The notes under the pieces are model-generated. The model saw nothing but the letters and a program-made list of their open reading frames with translations, had not been told where the DNA came from and made no database searches. Positions 1 to 7,075 of a stretch of DNA of 38,550 bases are shown here, one piece after another. The stretch comes from Actinacidiphila glaucinigra. GTDB taxonomy: Bacteria > Actinomycetota > Actinomycetes > Streptomycetales > Streptomycetaceae. The stretch covers positions 1 through 38,550 of the forward strand of contig NZ_FZOF01000045.1 of the NCBI RefSeq assembly GCF_900188405.1. Reading direction: 5' to 3'. Each line of letters opens with the position of its first letter. The first letter of the stretch is position 1. Made by a program: the position numbers and the translations under genes.

Positions 1-613
1 CCAGCACGGACTCGGTGTTCTCGCTGTCGAGGTTGCCGGTCGGCTCGTCGCACAGCAGCATGGCCGGCTCGCCCATCAGGGCGCGGGCGATGGCCACACG
101 CTGCCGTTCACCGCCGGACAGCCGTCCCGGCAGGAAGCCGAAGCGGTGCGCCAGGCCCACCCTGGTGAGCGCGGCCCGGGCCCGCTCGGCCCGGGTGCGG
201 CGCCCGCGGCCCGGGCGCGGGGTCCGGTAGGTCTCGGCGAGCATGACGTTCTCGTCCACGGTCCGATAGGGCAGCAGGTGGAAGGACTGGAAGACGAACC
301 CGATGCGGCTGCCGCGCAACGCCGTGCGTTCGGCGTCGCCGAGGGTGTTGGTGAGGACACCGTCGAGCCAGTAGCTGCCCGAGGTGGGCCGGTCCAGCAG
401 ACCCAGCGTGTTGAGCAGCGTCGATTTCCCCGACCCGGAGGGGCCGACGATCGACAGATGCTCCCCCCTCCTGACGTCCAGGTGCACATCGCGCAACGCG
501 TGCACCGGCGGGTCGGTGTCAAAGACCCGGCCAAGGCCGCTGAGCCGGATCACGATGTCCGGGTCCGGTGCCTGCTCAGGGGCGGGGCGGTGCGGTGCAG
601 ATCTGATCCTCAC
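1..613 (-). CDS. ABC transporter ATP-binding protein (MacB/LolD-like), 3' end beyond the window
   Basis: ATPase subunit of an ABC exporter, which would hydrolyse ATP on the cytoplasmic face to drive a partner permease. The visible 204 residues contain Walker A (GPSGSGKST), a Q-loop region (FQSFHLLPYRTVDENV), the signature LSGGERQRVAIARAL and Walker B with the D-loop (LLCDEPTGNLD), in the expected order and spacing. This motif wording is typical of the MacB/LolD/FtsE-like family (COG1136). I chose the GTG start because it overlaps the stop codon of the upstream adaptor gene by 4 bases (GTGA), which implies translational coupling. The reading frame is open to the window edge, so the C-terminus and the expected FtsX-like permease gene lie outside. 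The substrate is unknown; the neighbouring adaptor and lipoprotein suggest export of a peptide, lipid or cell-wall-related compound. Confidence 0.9.
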   Translation of the reverse strand, partial: MRIRSAPHRPAPEQAPDPDIVIRLSGLGRVFDTDPPVHALRDVHLDVRRGEHLSIVGPSGSGKSTLLNTLGLLDRPTSGSYWLDGVLTNTLGDAERTALRGSRIGFVFQSFHLLPYRTVDENVMLAETYRTPRPGRGRRTRAERARAALTRVGLAHRFGFLPGRLSGGERQRVAIARALMGEPAMLLCDEPTGNLDSENTESVL

Positions 614-2061
614 CGTCCGACCACCACTTGGTCGCCCTCGTCCAGCGAGCCGCCGTCCGCCTTCACCTCGACCTGTCCGGCGGCCGACAACCCCACGGTG
701 ACGGGTACGTTCACCACCTGGCCGTCGCGCTGCACCTGTACTCGGGCCTTTCCGTCGGCGCTGGTGTGGACCGCCGCGACGGGCACCACCAGGACCGCAC
801 CCTTTGAGGCGCCCACCTCGATGGTCACCTTGGCGGTGCCGCCGGACTGGTTCTTCAAGGTGCCGGGGTCGGGAACCGAGATCACCAGTTGCACCGGAGC
901 AGACGGGTCGGCACCGACATCGGGCTCGGACCCGGCCTCGTCCTCCTCCTTCTCCTCTTCTCCGGTGCCGTCCGCGTCCTTTCCGGCATCCGCCTGCGGT
1001 CCGGTGCCGCCGACTTGCGCCACGACGCCGCGTACACGGGTGCCGTCCGCCGTCTCAACCCGCGCCGCCATGCCCTCGCGCAGCAGGGAGCCGTCGGCCC
1101 CGGGGACGACGGCCCGCACCACCACGTCGGAGCTGGTCACGGTGGCGACCTCGCCGTCCGGGGTGCCGCCGAGGCGCACCTTGACCTTGTCGACCCGGAC
1201 CGGCAGTTCGGGCAGGAAGACGACCTCGCCCGCCGGGACCTTGGTGCCGTAGGTGGCGGTGAACGCGCTCAGAGCCGCGTTGGCCCGGTCCAGTTGCTGC
1301 CGCGCGGCGCGCAGTTCGAGGGCGGACGCCTCCCCGGAGACCGGCGGGCCCGACGCTCCGGAACCGCCCTTGCCCCCGCCGTCGCTCCCTGCCTCGGCCC
1401 CGCCGCCCCGCGCCGCGAGGACCGCGCGCTGCGCGTCGGTGACGGCGGCCTCCAGGTCGCCCAGCTGCTGCTGGTCGGCGACCCCGGGCTGATGAGCCTG
1501 GAACCCCTTGCCCTGATACCAGCGGCCCACCGCCGACGCGGTGCCCTGCCGGTAGTCCCCGCTGACGGCCCCCGGATCATGCCCCAGCCTGCGCAGCGCA
1601 CTCTGCAACTGGCGGACGTCGTCTCCCGAACTGCTCGGGCCGAGGGACCGGTACATCGGGACCGAGCCGCGCAGCACGAACACCGGACGGCCGTTCACCT
1701 GCATCAGCACGCTGCCCTCGCGCAGCGTGGCACCGGCCTGCGGAAGTTTGGTGACCCGCTGGGTCGCCTCGGCTTCCCCGGAACCGCCCGCGGACCCGAC
1801 GGACCCGGACAGCGATACCCCTTGGGGTGCCCCGAACTCCACGCCGCCCTGCGCGATCACGGTCGCGGTCAGTTTCCGGTGCTCCACGGCGACGGTGACC
1901 GGACGCACCTCCGGCGGCCGGCGTGAGGCGGCGGCGTCGGCCGGCGACTGCATCTGCGTACCGGCGAACCAGCCGCCGGCACCGACGAGCGCGACCACGC
2001 CCACGATCGTCCCGACCTGCTTGCCGCGCCCCTTGGGACCCCTCGCCAGACCCCGGCTCAT
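610..2061 (-). CDS. HlyD/MacA-like membrane-fusion (adaptor) protein with peptidoglycan-binding domain
   Basis: Single-pass membrane adaptor predicted to work with the ABC ATPase encoded just downstream. The protein has 483 residues. A basic N-terminus is followed by one membrane segment (about residues 16-34), then a beta-rich extracellular body. A peptidoglycan-binding-1-like domain lies at about residues 138-190 (DDVRQLQSALRRLG ... GTASAVGRWYQ), and a short Ala/Leu-rich helical stretch follows at about 255-280. Near the C-terminus is a strongly acidic insert (GEEEKEEDEAGSEPD). MacA/HlyD proteins with a PG-binding domain inserted next to the helical hairpin are common in actinobacterial MacB-type operons. 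The ATG at 2061 was preferred to an upstream in-frame start because it overlaps the stop of the lipoprotein gene (ATGA). It overlaps the following ATPase gene by 4 bases as well, so the three genes form one operon. Confidence 0.85.
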   Translation of the reverse strand: MSRGLARGPKGRGKQVGTIVGVVALVGAGGWFAGTQMQSPADAAASRRPPEVRPVTVAVEHRKLTATVIAQGGVEFGAPQGVSLSGSVGSAGGSGEAEATQRVTKLPQAGATLREGSVLMQVNGRPVFVLRGSVPMYRSLGPSSSGDDVRQLQSALRRLGHDPGAVSGDYRQGTASAVGRWYQGKGFQAHQPGVADQQQLGDLEAAVTDAQRAVLAARGGGAEAGSDGGGKGGSGASGPPVSGEASALELRAARQQLDRANAALSAFTATYGTKVPAGEVVFLPELPVRVDKVKVRLGGTPDGEVATVTSSDVVVRAVVPGADGSLLREGMAARVETADGTRVRGVVAQVGGTGPQADAGKDADGTGEEEKEEDEAGSEPDVGADPSAPVQLVISVPDPGTLKNQSGGTAKVTIEVGASKGAVLVVPVAAVHTSADGKARVQVQRDGQVVNVPVTVGLSAAGQVEVKADGGSLDEGDQVVVGR

Positions 2062-2999
2062 CCGGTCATCCCGGAGAAGGGGTGCTTGGCCAGCTTGGGG
2101 AAGTACGCGGCGCGGAACTTCTTGCCGCACTCCAGGTCCTTGCGGGCGATCCCTATCTCCTGGGTGAGCTTGGCCCGGGCGTCGTCCTTGTCCATGTTCT
2201 GGACACCGCTCGACGGGGTCAGCTTGGCCGTCGCGAACTTCACCATGTCCCCGATGGCGGTCGGCTGGGTCGTCGTCACGGCCATGCCCTCGTCACGCAG
2301 GCAGGACGCGAATTGCTGCGCCAAGGAGATCAACTTGGGATCCCCGTTCAGCGCCTGCTTCGCGGCACGGTCCTGCTCCTCGTTCTCGGTATGCTCACGA
2401 TCGAGCTGGACCTGGGACTTCTCCGGCCCGTAGCCCTTCTCGATCCCCTCCTTCACACACCCCGGAAGCATCACCTTCTTCCCGCTGGCGAGTTGCTTCG
2501 CCGTGCCCATCGCCTTGTCGTAGGCCTTGCGCTGCGCCGGGGACAACGCGTCGAGGTAGGCCCTGTCCGGGTTGGCCTCCAGAGCCTCGTGGGCCATGCT
2601 GCCGGAAACGGTCGGGTCGTCCGGGTAGACGGCCGGCGCGAAGAAGCCGAAGCCGAACTTCTCCCGGTACTTCTTCGCCAGCTCGTAGTCCTGCCCGTCG
2701 ACCGGACTGGCGGCGGCCGCCAGGCCCGCCACGCGCGGGGTGTAGGTGAAGCCCTTCTTCCGCATGCATGCGGCAGTGGCGTTCTCCGACACGTAGATCT
2801 GCCGGGTCCCCTCATCGACTCCCTCGGGGATCGCCACCTCGCCCTTCGCGGGCTCCCCGGCCTTCGAGGACGGCGCGCGGTCGCCGGAGCCGGCGGGCGC
2901 GGCGGAGCCGCCGTCGCCCTGGGAGCATCCGGCGAGCGCAAGCGCACCGGCTACGGCCGCCGCCGGCCAGAAAGCGCGCGCGATGCGTATGTGAGCCAT
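2058..2999 (-). CDS. Secreted lipoprotein of unknown function, first gene of the exporter operon
   Basis: A 313-residue protein with a clear lipoprotein signal: basic start (MAHIRIARAF), hydrophobic core and lipobox LAGC with the lipidated cysteine at residue 25, then a Gly/Ser/Ala-rich tether. It should be exported and anchored to the outer face of the membrane. The mature part is charged and probably mostly helical, with several Cys residues (for example in TAACMRKKG, MLPGCVKEG, FASCLRDEG and LECGKKF) that could form disulfides. I recognise no named domain. The start is supported by GGAAAG just upstream of the ATG. It overlaps the adaptor gene by 4 bases, and so is probably co-expressed with the adaptor and ATPase. 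It may be a substrate-binding or accessory component; that role is inferred from context only. Confidence 0.85.
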   Translation of the reverse strand: MAHIRIARAFWPAAAVAGALALAGCSQGDGGSAAPAGSGDRAPSSKAGEPAKGEVAIPEGVDEGTRQIYVSENATAACMRKKGFTYTPRVAGLAAAASPVDGQDYELAKKYREKFGFGFFAPAVYPDDPTVSGSMAHEALEANPDRAYLDALSPAQRKAYDKAMGTAKQLASGKKVMLPGCVKEGIEKGYGPEKSQVQLDREHTENEEQDRAAKQALNGDPKLISLAQQFASCLRDEGMAVTTTQPTAIGDMVKFATAKLTPSSGVQNMDKDDARAKLTQEIGIARKDLECGKKFRAAYFPKLAKHPFSGMTG

Positions 3000-3557
3000 G
3001 TCTTTCCATCACTTCGATCTAAGGGATCACACGCTGCTGTGCACTCCGTCGATGTCCTGAACCCGGTGGACACTCCCGACGGCATAGCCGCCACGCGTGA
3101 TGTGACCCACGTCACGACGTCGGTCGCCCCGCGGCACAGCAGAGCCCGACCTCACAGGTCAGGCCGGCCAGCCTCGATGCACCGGACGGCGTCCGCTTCA
3201 CGCCCCAAGCGGGGCAAGGAGCAGCTCCGCTGTGCCATCACGACGCCCGCCGCCACGGGCGCTTTGCCCGATCGCGTCGCAAAAAAGAGCAAAGCTCATG
3301 ATACGTGTCGACCCCGCCGCACAGTCCCGAGCAGGGACCGAAGCCCGCCGGGTTCACGGCCGCCCACGGCCCGCGCCCGCGGGCAGAGGACCTGGATCGG
3401 ACATCTCAAGCCGGCTGACCGGGTGCCCAAGATCACTCTTCGACAACTCTTCTGCCCGCCCGCACCGCCGGAGCCGTGCGGATCGGCAACGCCCGGCCGT
3501 CCCCGAGATGAAGTCACGGTTACGCGCCCGCCGGCAACCGGCCGCCGCGCACGCAAA
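3000..3557. other. Intergenic stretch between the lipoprotein operon and tRNA-Leu, no gene supported
   Basis: The reading frames here have no credible start/RBS pair and no recognisable protein sequence. The stretch includes the promoter region of the minus-strand lipoprotein gene with a CRP-like palindrome at 3101-3116. It also has a small AT-rich patch near 3281-3305 with a 4-bp hairpin followed by a run of six T on the minus strand, too short to call a terminator. Confidence 0.6.
3101..3116. promoter_or_regulatory. Possible Crp/cAMP-receptor-type operator upstream of the lipoprotein operon
   Basis: The sequence TGTGACCCACGTCACG fits the classical CRP palindrome TGTGA-N6-TCACA except for the last base. 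It also fits the GTG-N6-GNCAC form described for Streptomyces Crp, as I recall it. It lies about 100 bases upstream of the lipoprotein start codon. Chance occurrence in GC-rich DNA cannot be excluded. Confidence 0.4.
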
Positions 3558-3599
3558 ACGGGCCCCCGACTGCGACTTTCGTCACTGTCGGGAGCCCGT
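3558..3599 (-). terminator. Intrinsic terminator of tRNA-Leu
   Basis: Two 19-base arms (3558-3576 and 3581-3599) pair with three mismatches around a TTTC loop. On the minus strand the stem is followed by TTTT. It begins 15 bases after the tRNA-Leu 3' end. Confidence 0.8.
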
Positions 3600-3614
3600 C
3601 TCGGTACTCCGCTG

Positions 3615-3698
3615 TGCGCGAGGGGGGAGTTGAACCCCCACGCCCTTTCGGGCACTGGAACCTGAATCCAGCGCGTCTGCCTATTCCGCCACCCGCGC
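3615..3698 (-). tRNA. tRNA-Leu (anticodon CAG)
   Basis: Read on the minus strand, the 84-base sequence folds as a class II tRNA: acceptor GCGCGGG paired with CUCGCGC (one G-U) plus discriminator A, and a long variable arm (TGCCCGAAAGGGCGT region) typical of Leu. The T-arm is GGGGG-TTCAACT-CCCCC. The anticodon loop TTCAGGT gives CAG, which reads CUG, the dominant leucine codon in Streptomyces. The CCA end is not encoded. An intrinsic terminator follows directly. A leucine tRNA next to the fhaA cluster is also found in Mycobacterium. Confidence 0.95.
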
Positions 3699-4061
3699 AT
3701 GGGTGTTGTCTTCTGGTGTCCTTCACACCTTGGGGTCTTCCCCGTCCGGTGCGTCGGCGCCTTCCGACATCGAGAACATTAGCACGCTGCTCAGGGTGGA
3801 ATCACATCCGTTTCCGGGCACCCCCGAGCGAGGGGAACCGCCCTCTGTTGCGGGACACTGGCAGGGGCCGCCTCTACCATCCCTGTGGGGGAGCGGCCGC
3901 GGACCGTGGCACTGTTGACACCGGTCCCCTGGACCATCCGGGGAACCAGCGGTTTTCCCAGTGCGTGGATACGATCAGTAAGCAGTACCGGAAGGATCGG
4001 ACCGGAAGATCACGGCGGACCGCCGTGTGCGACCGCAGGACCTCGAGGAGGGAGGTGCACC
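3699..4061. other. Divergent control region between tRNA-Leu and the fhaA cluster
   Basis: No gene is supported here. The stretch should hold the tRNA-Leu promoter (minus) and the promoter and leader of fhaA (plus). A TTGACA at 3915-3920 has no matching -10 box at 16-18 bases. A -10-like TACGAT lies at 3970-3975 without a good -35. A perfect inverted repeat of 8-base arms around one A (CACGGCGG-A-CCGCCGTG, 4011-4027) sits 35 bases before the fhaA start and could be a leader hairpin or operator. The fhaA ribosome-binding site GGAGG is at 4051-4055. Confidence 0.5.
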
Positions 4062-4907
4062 GTGGGAGTACTCAAGAAGTTCGAGCAGCGTCTCGAGGGC
4101 TTCGTGAACGGCACCTTCGCCAAGGTGTTCAAGTCCGAGGTCCAGCCCGTGGAGATCGCGGGTGCCCTGCAGCGTGAGTGCGACAACAACGCGACGATCT
4201 GGAACCGGGACCGCACCGTGGTCCCCAACGACTTCATCGTCGAGCTCAGCACCTCCGACTACGAGCGCCTGAGCCCGTACGCCGTCCAGCTCGGCGAGGA
4301 GCTCGCCGGCATGGTGCGCGACTACGCCAAGCAGCAGCGCTACACCTTCATGGGCAACATCAAGGTGAACCTGGAGAAGGCCGACGACCTCGACACCGGC
4401 CTGTACCGGGTGCGCAGTCGCACCCTCGCCTCCAGCGAGTCCCAGCAGCAGCAGTACCAGCAACAGCAGCAGCCCCCTGCCGGCCGCGGTGGCTACGGCT
4501 ACCCGCCGCAGGCCCCGCAGCGCCCCGCAGGGCCGCCGCCGATGCCGGCCGGTCCGCCCGCCGGCGGCGCCCCGGTCACCCGGCTCCCCGGAGGAGGCCC
4601 CACGGCCCCCGGTGGCGCGGGCATGAACGTACGCCGCTGGGTCGAGATCAACGGCACACGCCACCAGATCTCGCGTCCGACCCTGGTCCTCGGCCGCAGC
4701 ACCGAGGCCGACGTCCGGGTCGACGACCCCGGTGTGTCCCGCCGCCACTGCGAGATCAGGGCGGGATCGCCCTCCACGGTCGTGGACCTCGGGTCCACGA
4801 ACGGCATCGTGGTGGACGGACAGCACACCCAGCGCGCTACGCTCCGCGACGGTTCACGGATCGTCGTGGGCAGTACCACCATCGTGTACCGGCAAGCCGA
4901 AGGGTGA
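4062..4907 (+). CDS. fhaA: FhaA: DUF3662 plus FHA-domain phosphothreonine-binding protein
   Basis: Cytoplasmic adaptor that binds phosphothreonine on proteins phosphorylated by the PknB-type kinase; in mycobacteria FhaA links the kinase to peptidoglycan precursor export and polar/septal growth. The 281 residues comprise an N-terminal FhaA_N (DUF3662) domain at about 1-125 (GVLKKFEQRLEGFVNG, KVFKSEVQPVEIAGAL). A Gln/Pro/Gly-rich flexible linker covers about 126-190. A C-terminal FHA domain covers about 191-280, with LVLGRSTEADVRVDD, VSRRHCEI and VDLGSTNGIVVDG carrying the phosphothreonine-binding Arg, Ser and Asn positions. The GTG at 4062 is preceded by GGAGG with a 6-base spacer, and the DUF3662 homology begins right there, so a longer frame that starts at 3885 is not used. 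It is the first gene of the fhaA-fhaB-pstP-rodA-pbpA run. Confidence 0.95.
   Translation: MGVLKKFEQRLEGFVNGTFAKVFKSEVQPVEIAGALQRECDNNATIWNRDRTVVPNDFIVELSTSDYERLSPYAVQLGEELAGMVRDYAKQQRYTFMGNIKVNLEKADDLDTGLYRVRSRTLASSESQQQQYQQQQQPPAGRGGYGYPPQAPQRPAGPPPMPAGPPAGGAPVTRLPGGGPTAPGGAGMNVRRWVEINGTRHQISRPTLVLGRSTEADVRVDDPGVSRRHCEIRAGSPSTVVDLGSTNGIVVDGQHTQRATLRDGSRIVVGSTTIVYRQAEG
4443..4472 (+). repeat. CAG/CAA-rich polyglutamine-coding tract in the fhaA linker
   Basis: A short run of CAG and CAA codons interrupted by TAC encodes Gln-rich sequence in the disordered linker of FhaA. Slippage-prone trinucleotide tract; length variation between strains would be expected but not tested here. Confidence 0.7.
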
Positions 4908-4917
4908 AGCGGGGGCA

Positions 4918-5442
4918 ATGTCAGAGCTGACCCTCACGGTCATGCGGTTGGGTTTCCTCGCCGTACTGTGGCTGTTCGTCATCGTGGCCGTGCAGGTCAT
5001 CCGCAGCGACCTGTTCGGGACCCGGGTGACCCAGCGCGCGGCCGGGCGCCGCGAGGCCCAGACGCGTCCTCCGCAGCAGCGCCAGCAGGCGGCGCAGGCT
5101 GCGCAGGGCCGTCAGCAGCAGAACAACAACAACCGGGCCCGGCGCGGCGCCCCCACCAAACTGGTGGTCTCCGAGGGCTCGCTCGCGGGCACCACGGTCG
5201 CGCTCCAGGGCCAGACGATCACCTTGGGCCGGGCGCACGATTCCACGATCGTGCTCGACGACGACTACGCGTCCAGCCGTCATGCCAGGATCTACCCGGA
5301 CCGCGACGGCAACTGGATCGTCGAGGACCTGGGATCCACCAACGGCACCTTCATGGACCGGAACCGGCTCACCACGCCGACCCCGATCCCGCTCGGTGCG
5401 CCGATCCGCATCGGCAAGACCGTCATCGAGCTGCGGAAGTAG
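4918..5442 (+). CDS. fhaB: FhaB (FipA-type) membrane-anchored FHA-domain protein
   Basis: A 174-residue protein with an N-terminal membrane segment (about residues 5-22, MRLGFLAVLWLFVIVAVQV). A Gln/Arg-rich linker with an NNNN run follows (about 35-75), and then a C-terminal FHA domain at about 80-174 (ITLGRAHDSTIVLDD, ASSRHARI, VEDLGSTNGTFMDRNRL). The homologous mycobacterial protein (Rv0019c, FhaB/FipA) is a phosphothreonine-binding division factor acting with FtsZ/FtsQ. The Streptomyces role is inferred from homology and from its place between fhaA and the phosphatase gene. The ATG at 4918 follows GCGGGGGC and lies 10 bases after the fhaA stop; the upstream frame extension runs antisense-like through the fhaA FHA domain and is not coding. 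Confidence 0.93.
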   Translation: MSELTLTVMRLGFLAVLWLFVIVAVQVIRSDLFGTRVTQRAAGRREAQTRPPQQRQQAAQAAQGRQQQNNNNRARRGAPTKLVVSEGSLAGTTVALQGQTITLGRAHDSTIVLDDDYASSRHARIYPDRDGNWIVEDLGSTNGTFMDRNRLTTPTPIPLGAPIRIGKTVIELRK

Positions 5443-5499
5443 TCGCACAATGGGCGAGCACAGCCAGCGAGCGCGAGCGAGAGGGTGGGCAGCGTGCGG

Positions 5500-7050
5500 A
5501 TGTACCCGGAGCCGACGGGCGAGGTGCGCATGACTCTGTCGCTGCGCTTCGCCGCCGGTTCGCACAAGGGAATGATCCGGGAGGGCAACGAGGACTCCGG
5601 CTACGCCGGCCCGCGGCTGCTCGCCATCGCCGACGGCATGGGCGGCCAGGCCGCCGGTGAGGTCGCCTCCTCCGAGGTGATCTCCACCCTCGTGCCCCTC
5701 GACGACGACATCCCCGGCTCGGACATCCTCACCTCGCTCGCCACCGCCGTGCAGCGGGCCAACGACCAACTGCGCGTCATGGTCGAGGAGGACCCGCAGC
5801 TGGAGGGCATGGGCACCACGCTCACCGCCCTGCTCTGGACCGGCCAGCGGCTCGGTCTGGTGCATGTCGGCGACTCCCGTGCGTACCTGCTGCGCGACGG
5901 CGTGCTCACCCAGATCACCCAGGACCACACCTGGGTGCAGCGGCTCGTCGACGAGGGGCGGATCACCGAGGAGGAGGCCGGCACGCACCCGCAGCGCTCG
6001 CTGCTGATGCGCGCCCTGGACGGCCGCGGCCAGGTCGAGCCCGACCTGTCGATCCGCGAGGTCCGGGCCGGCGACCGCTACCTGATCTGCTCCGACGGCC
6101 TGTCCGGCGTCGTCAGCCACCAGACCCTCGAGGACACCCTCGCCGGGTACCAGGCGCCCGCCGAGACCGTGCAGGAGCTGATCCAGCTCGCCCTGCGCGG
6201 CGGCGGCCCCGACAACATCACGTGCATCGTCGCCGACGTCCTGGACATCGACGACGGCGACACCCTGGCCGCGCAGCTGCACGACACGCCCGTCGTCGTG
6301 GGCGCCGTCGCCGACAGCCGGCACCACCTGCCGCTGTCCGACCCGCGGCACCTGCAGACCCCGGCCGGCCGCGCCTCCGAGCTCGGCCGTCCCCCGGCCC
6401 CCGAGGGTGCCTTCGGCCCGCCCGGCAGCGGCGACCCGCAGGTCGGCACGCCCGCGGGCGGCTTCGGCGCGTTCGAGGACGAGGAGCTGAGCAAGCCCCG
6501 CAAGCGCGGCCGCTGGCTCAAGCGCTCGCTGATCCTGCTGGTCGCCCTCGGTGTCGTCGGCGGCGGCCTGTACGGCGCGTACCGCTGGACCCAGACGCAG
6601 TACTACGTGGGCGTCAAGGGCGACCACGCGGCGATCTACCAGGGCATCGAGCAGAAGTTGGCCTGGGTCAACCTGTCGAAGGTCCACGAGGACCGCCCCG
6701 GTATCGAACTCAAGTACCTGCCGCAGAACCAGCGCAAGTACGTCACGGCCACGATCGCCGCCAGCGACCTCGCCGACGCGCGCAGGACCGCGGACGAGCT
6801 CGAGCACCAGGCGAAGGTCTGCCAGACCAAGGAATCCATCGACAAGTCCAAGGCAGCCGCGGCGGAGAAGGCCAAGAAGGACGAGCAGAAGGGCGCCGAC
6901 ACCGCCACCGGCAAGACCACCGGCAGCCCGTCCTCGAACGCGTCCGGCTCCCCCAAGCCCAGCACGACCCCCTCCACCAGCCCGTCGACCAGCCCCACCC
7001 TCTCCGACGAGGACCAGTCGCTGGCCCAACAGTGCCCCAGCGGCAGCTAG
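5500..7050 (+). CDS. pstP: PstP: PP2C-family Ser/Thr protein phosphatase with C-terminal membrane anchor
   Basis: Mn/Mg-dependent phosphatase that should reverse phosphorylation by the linked PASTA kinase and other Ser/Thr kinases. About 516 residues. The catalytic PP2C domain occupies about residues 10-245 and shows all expected motifs: HKGMIREGNEDSG, IADGMGGQAAGE (metal-binding Asp), GTTLTALL, VHVGDSRAYLLRDG, ITQDHTWV, CSDGLSGVV and GGGPDNITCIV. A Pro/Gly-rich linker, one membrane segment (about 340-362, LILLVALGVVGGGLYGAY) and an external region of about 150 residues ending in a Ser/Thr/Pro-rich tail follow. Start choice is uncertain: ATG 5500 (YPEP...), GTG 5494 with better RBS spacing, GTG 5485, or ATG 5530 with GAGG just upstream are all possible and do not alter the catalytic domain. 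Confidence 0.93.
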   Translation: MYPEPTGEVRMTLSLRFAAGSHKGMIREGNEDSGYAGPRLLAIADGMGGQAAGEVASSEVISTLVPLDDDIPGSDILTSLATAVQRANDQLRVMVEEDPQLEGMGTTLTALLWTGQRLGLVHVGDSRAYLLRDGVLTQITQDHTWVQRLVDEGRITEEEAGTHPQRSLLMRALDGRGQVEPDLSIREVRAGDRYLICSDGLSGVVSHQTLEDTLAGYQAPAETVQELIQLALRGGGPDNITCIVADVLDIDDGDTLAAQLHDTPVVVGAVADSRHHLPLSDPRHLQTPAGRASELGRPPAPEGAFGPPGSGDPQVGTPAGGFGAFEDEELSKPRKRGRWLKRSLILLVALGVVGGGLYGAYRWTQTQYYVGVKGDHAAIYQGIEQKLAWVNLSKVHEDRPGIELKYLPQNQRKYVTATIAASDLADARRTADELEHQAKVCQTKESIDKSKAAAAEKAKKDEQKGADTATGKTTGSPSSNASGSPKPSTTPSTSPSTSPTLSDEDQSLAQQCPSGS

Positions 7051-7075
7051 TGAGCAGGAGGGGCGTCAGTCCAGC

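Noticed and set aside
3281..3297. GAGC-TTT-GCTC hairpin followed by six T on the minus strand, possible terminator
   Set aside because: The stem is only 4 bp and no gene lies upstream of it; the tRNA-Leu terminator is already present at 3558-3599.
1923..3665. Plus-strand frame of 580 codons spanning the lipoprotein gene and the intergenic stretch
   Set aside because: It is antisense to the lipoprotein gene, continues into tRNA-Leu, and its composition is non-protein-like.
3915..3920. TTGACA as -35 box of the fhaA cluster promoter
   Set aside because: No acceptable -10 hexamer occurs 16-19 bases downstream.
4921..7029. Minus-strand frame of 702 codons opposite fhaB and pstP
   Set aside because: Antisense shadow of well-supported genes; no domain recognised.
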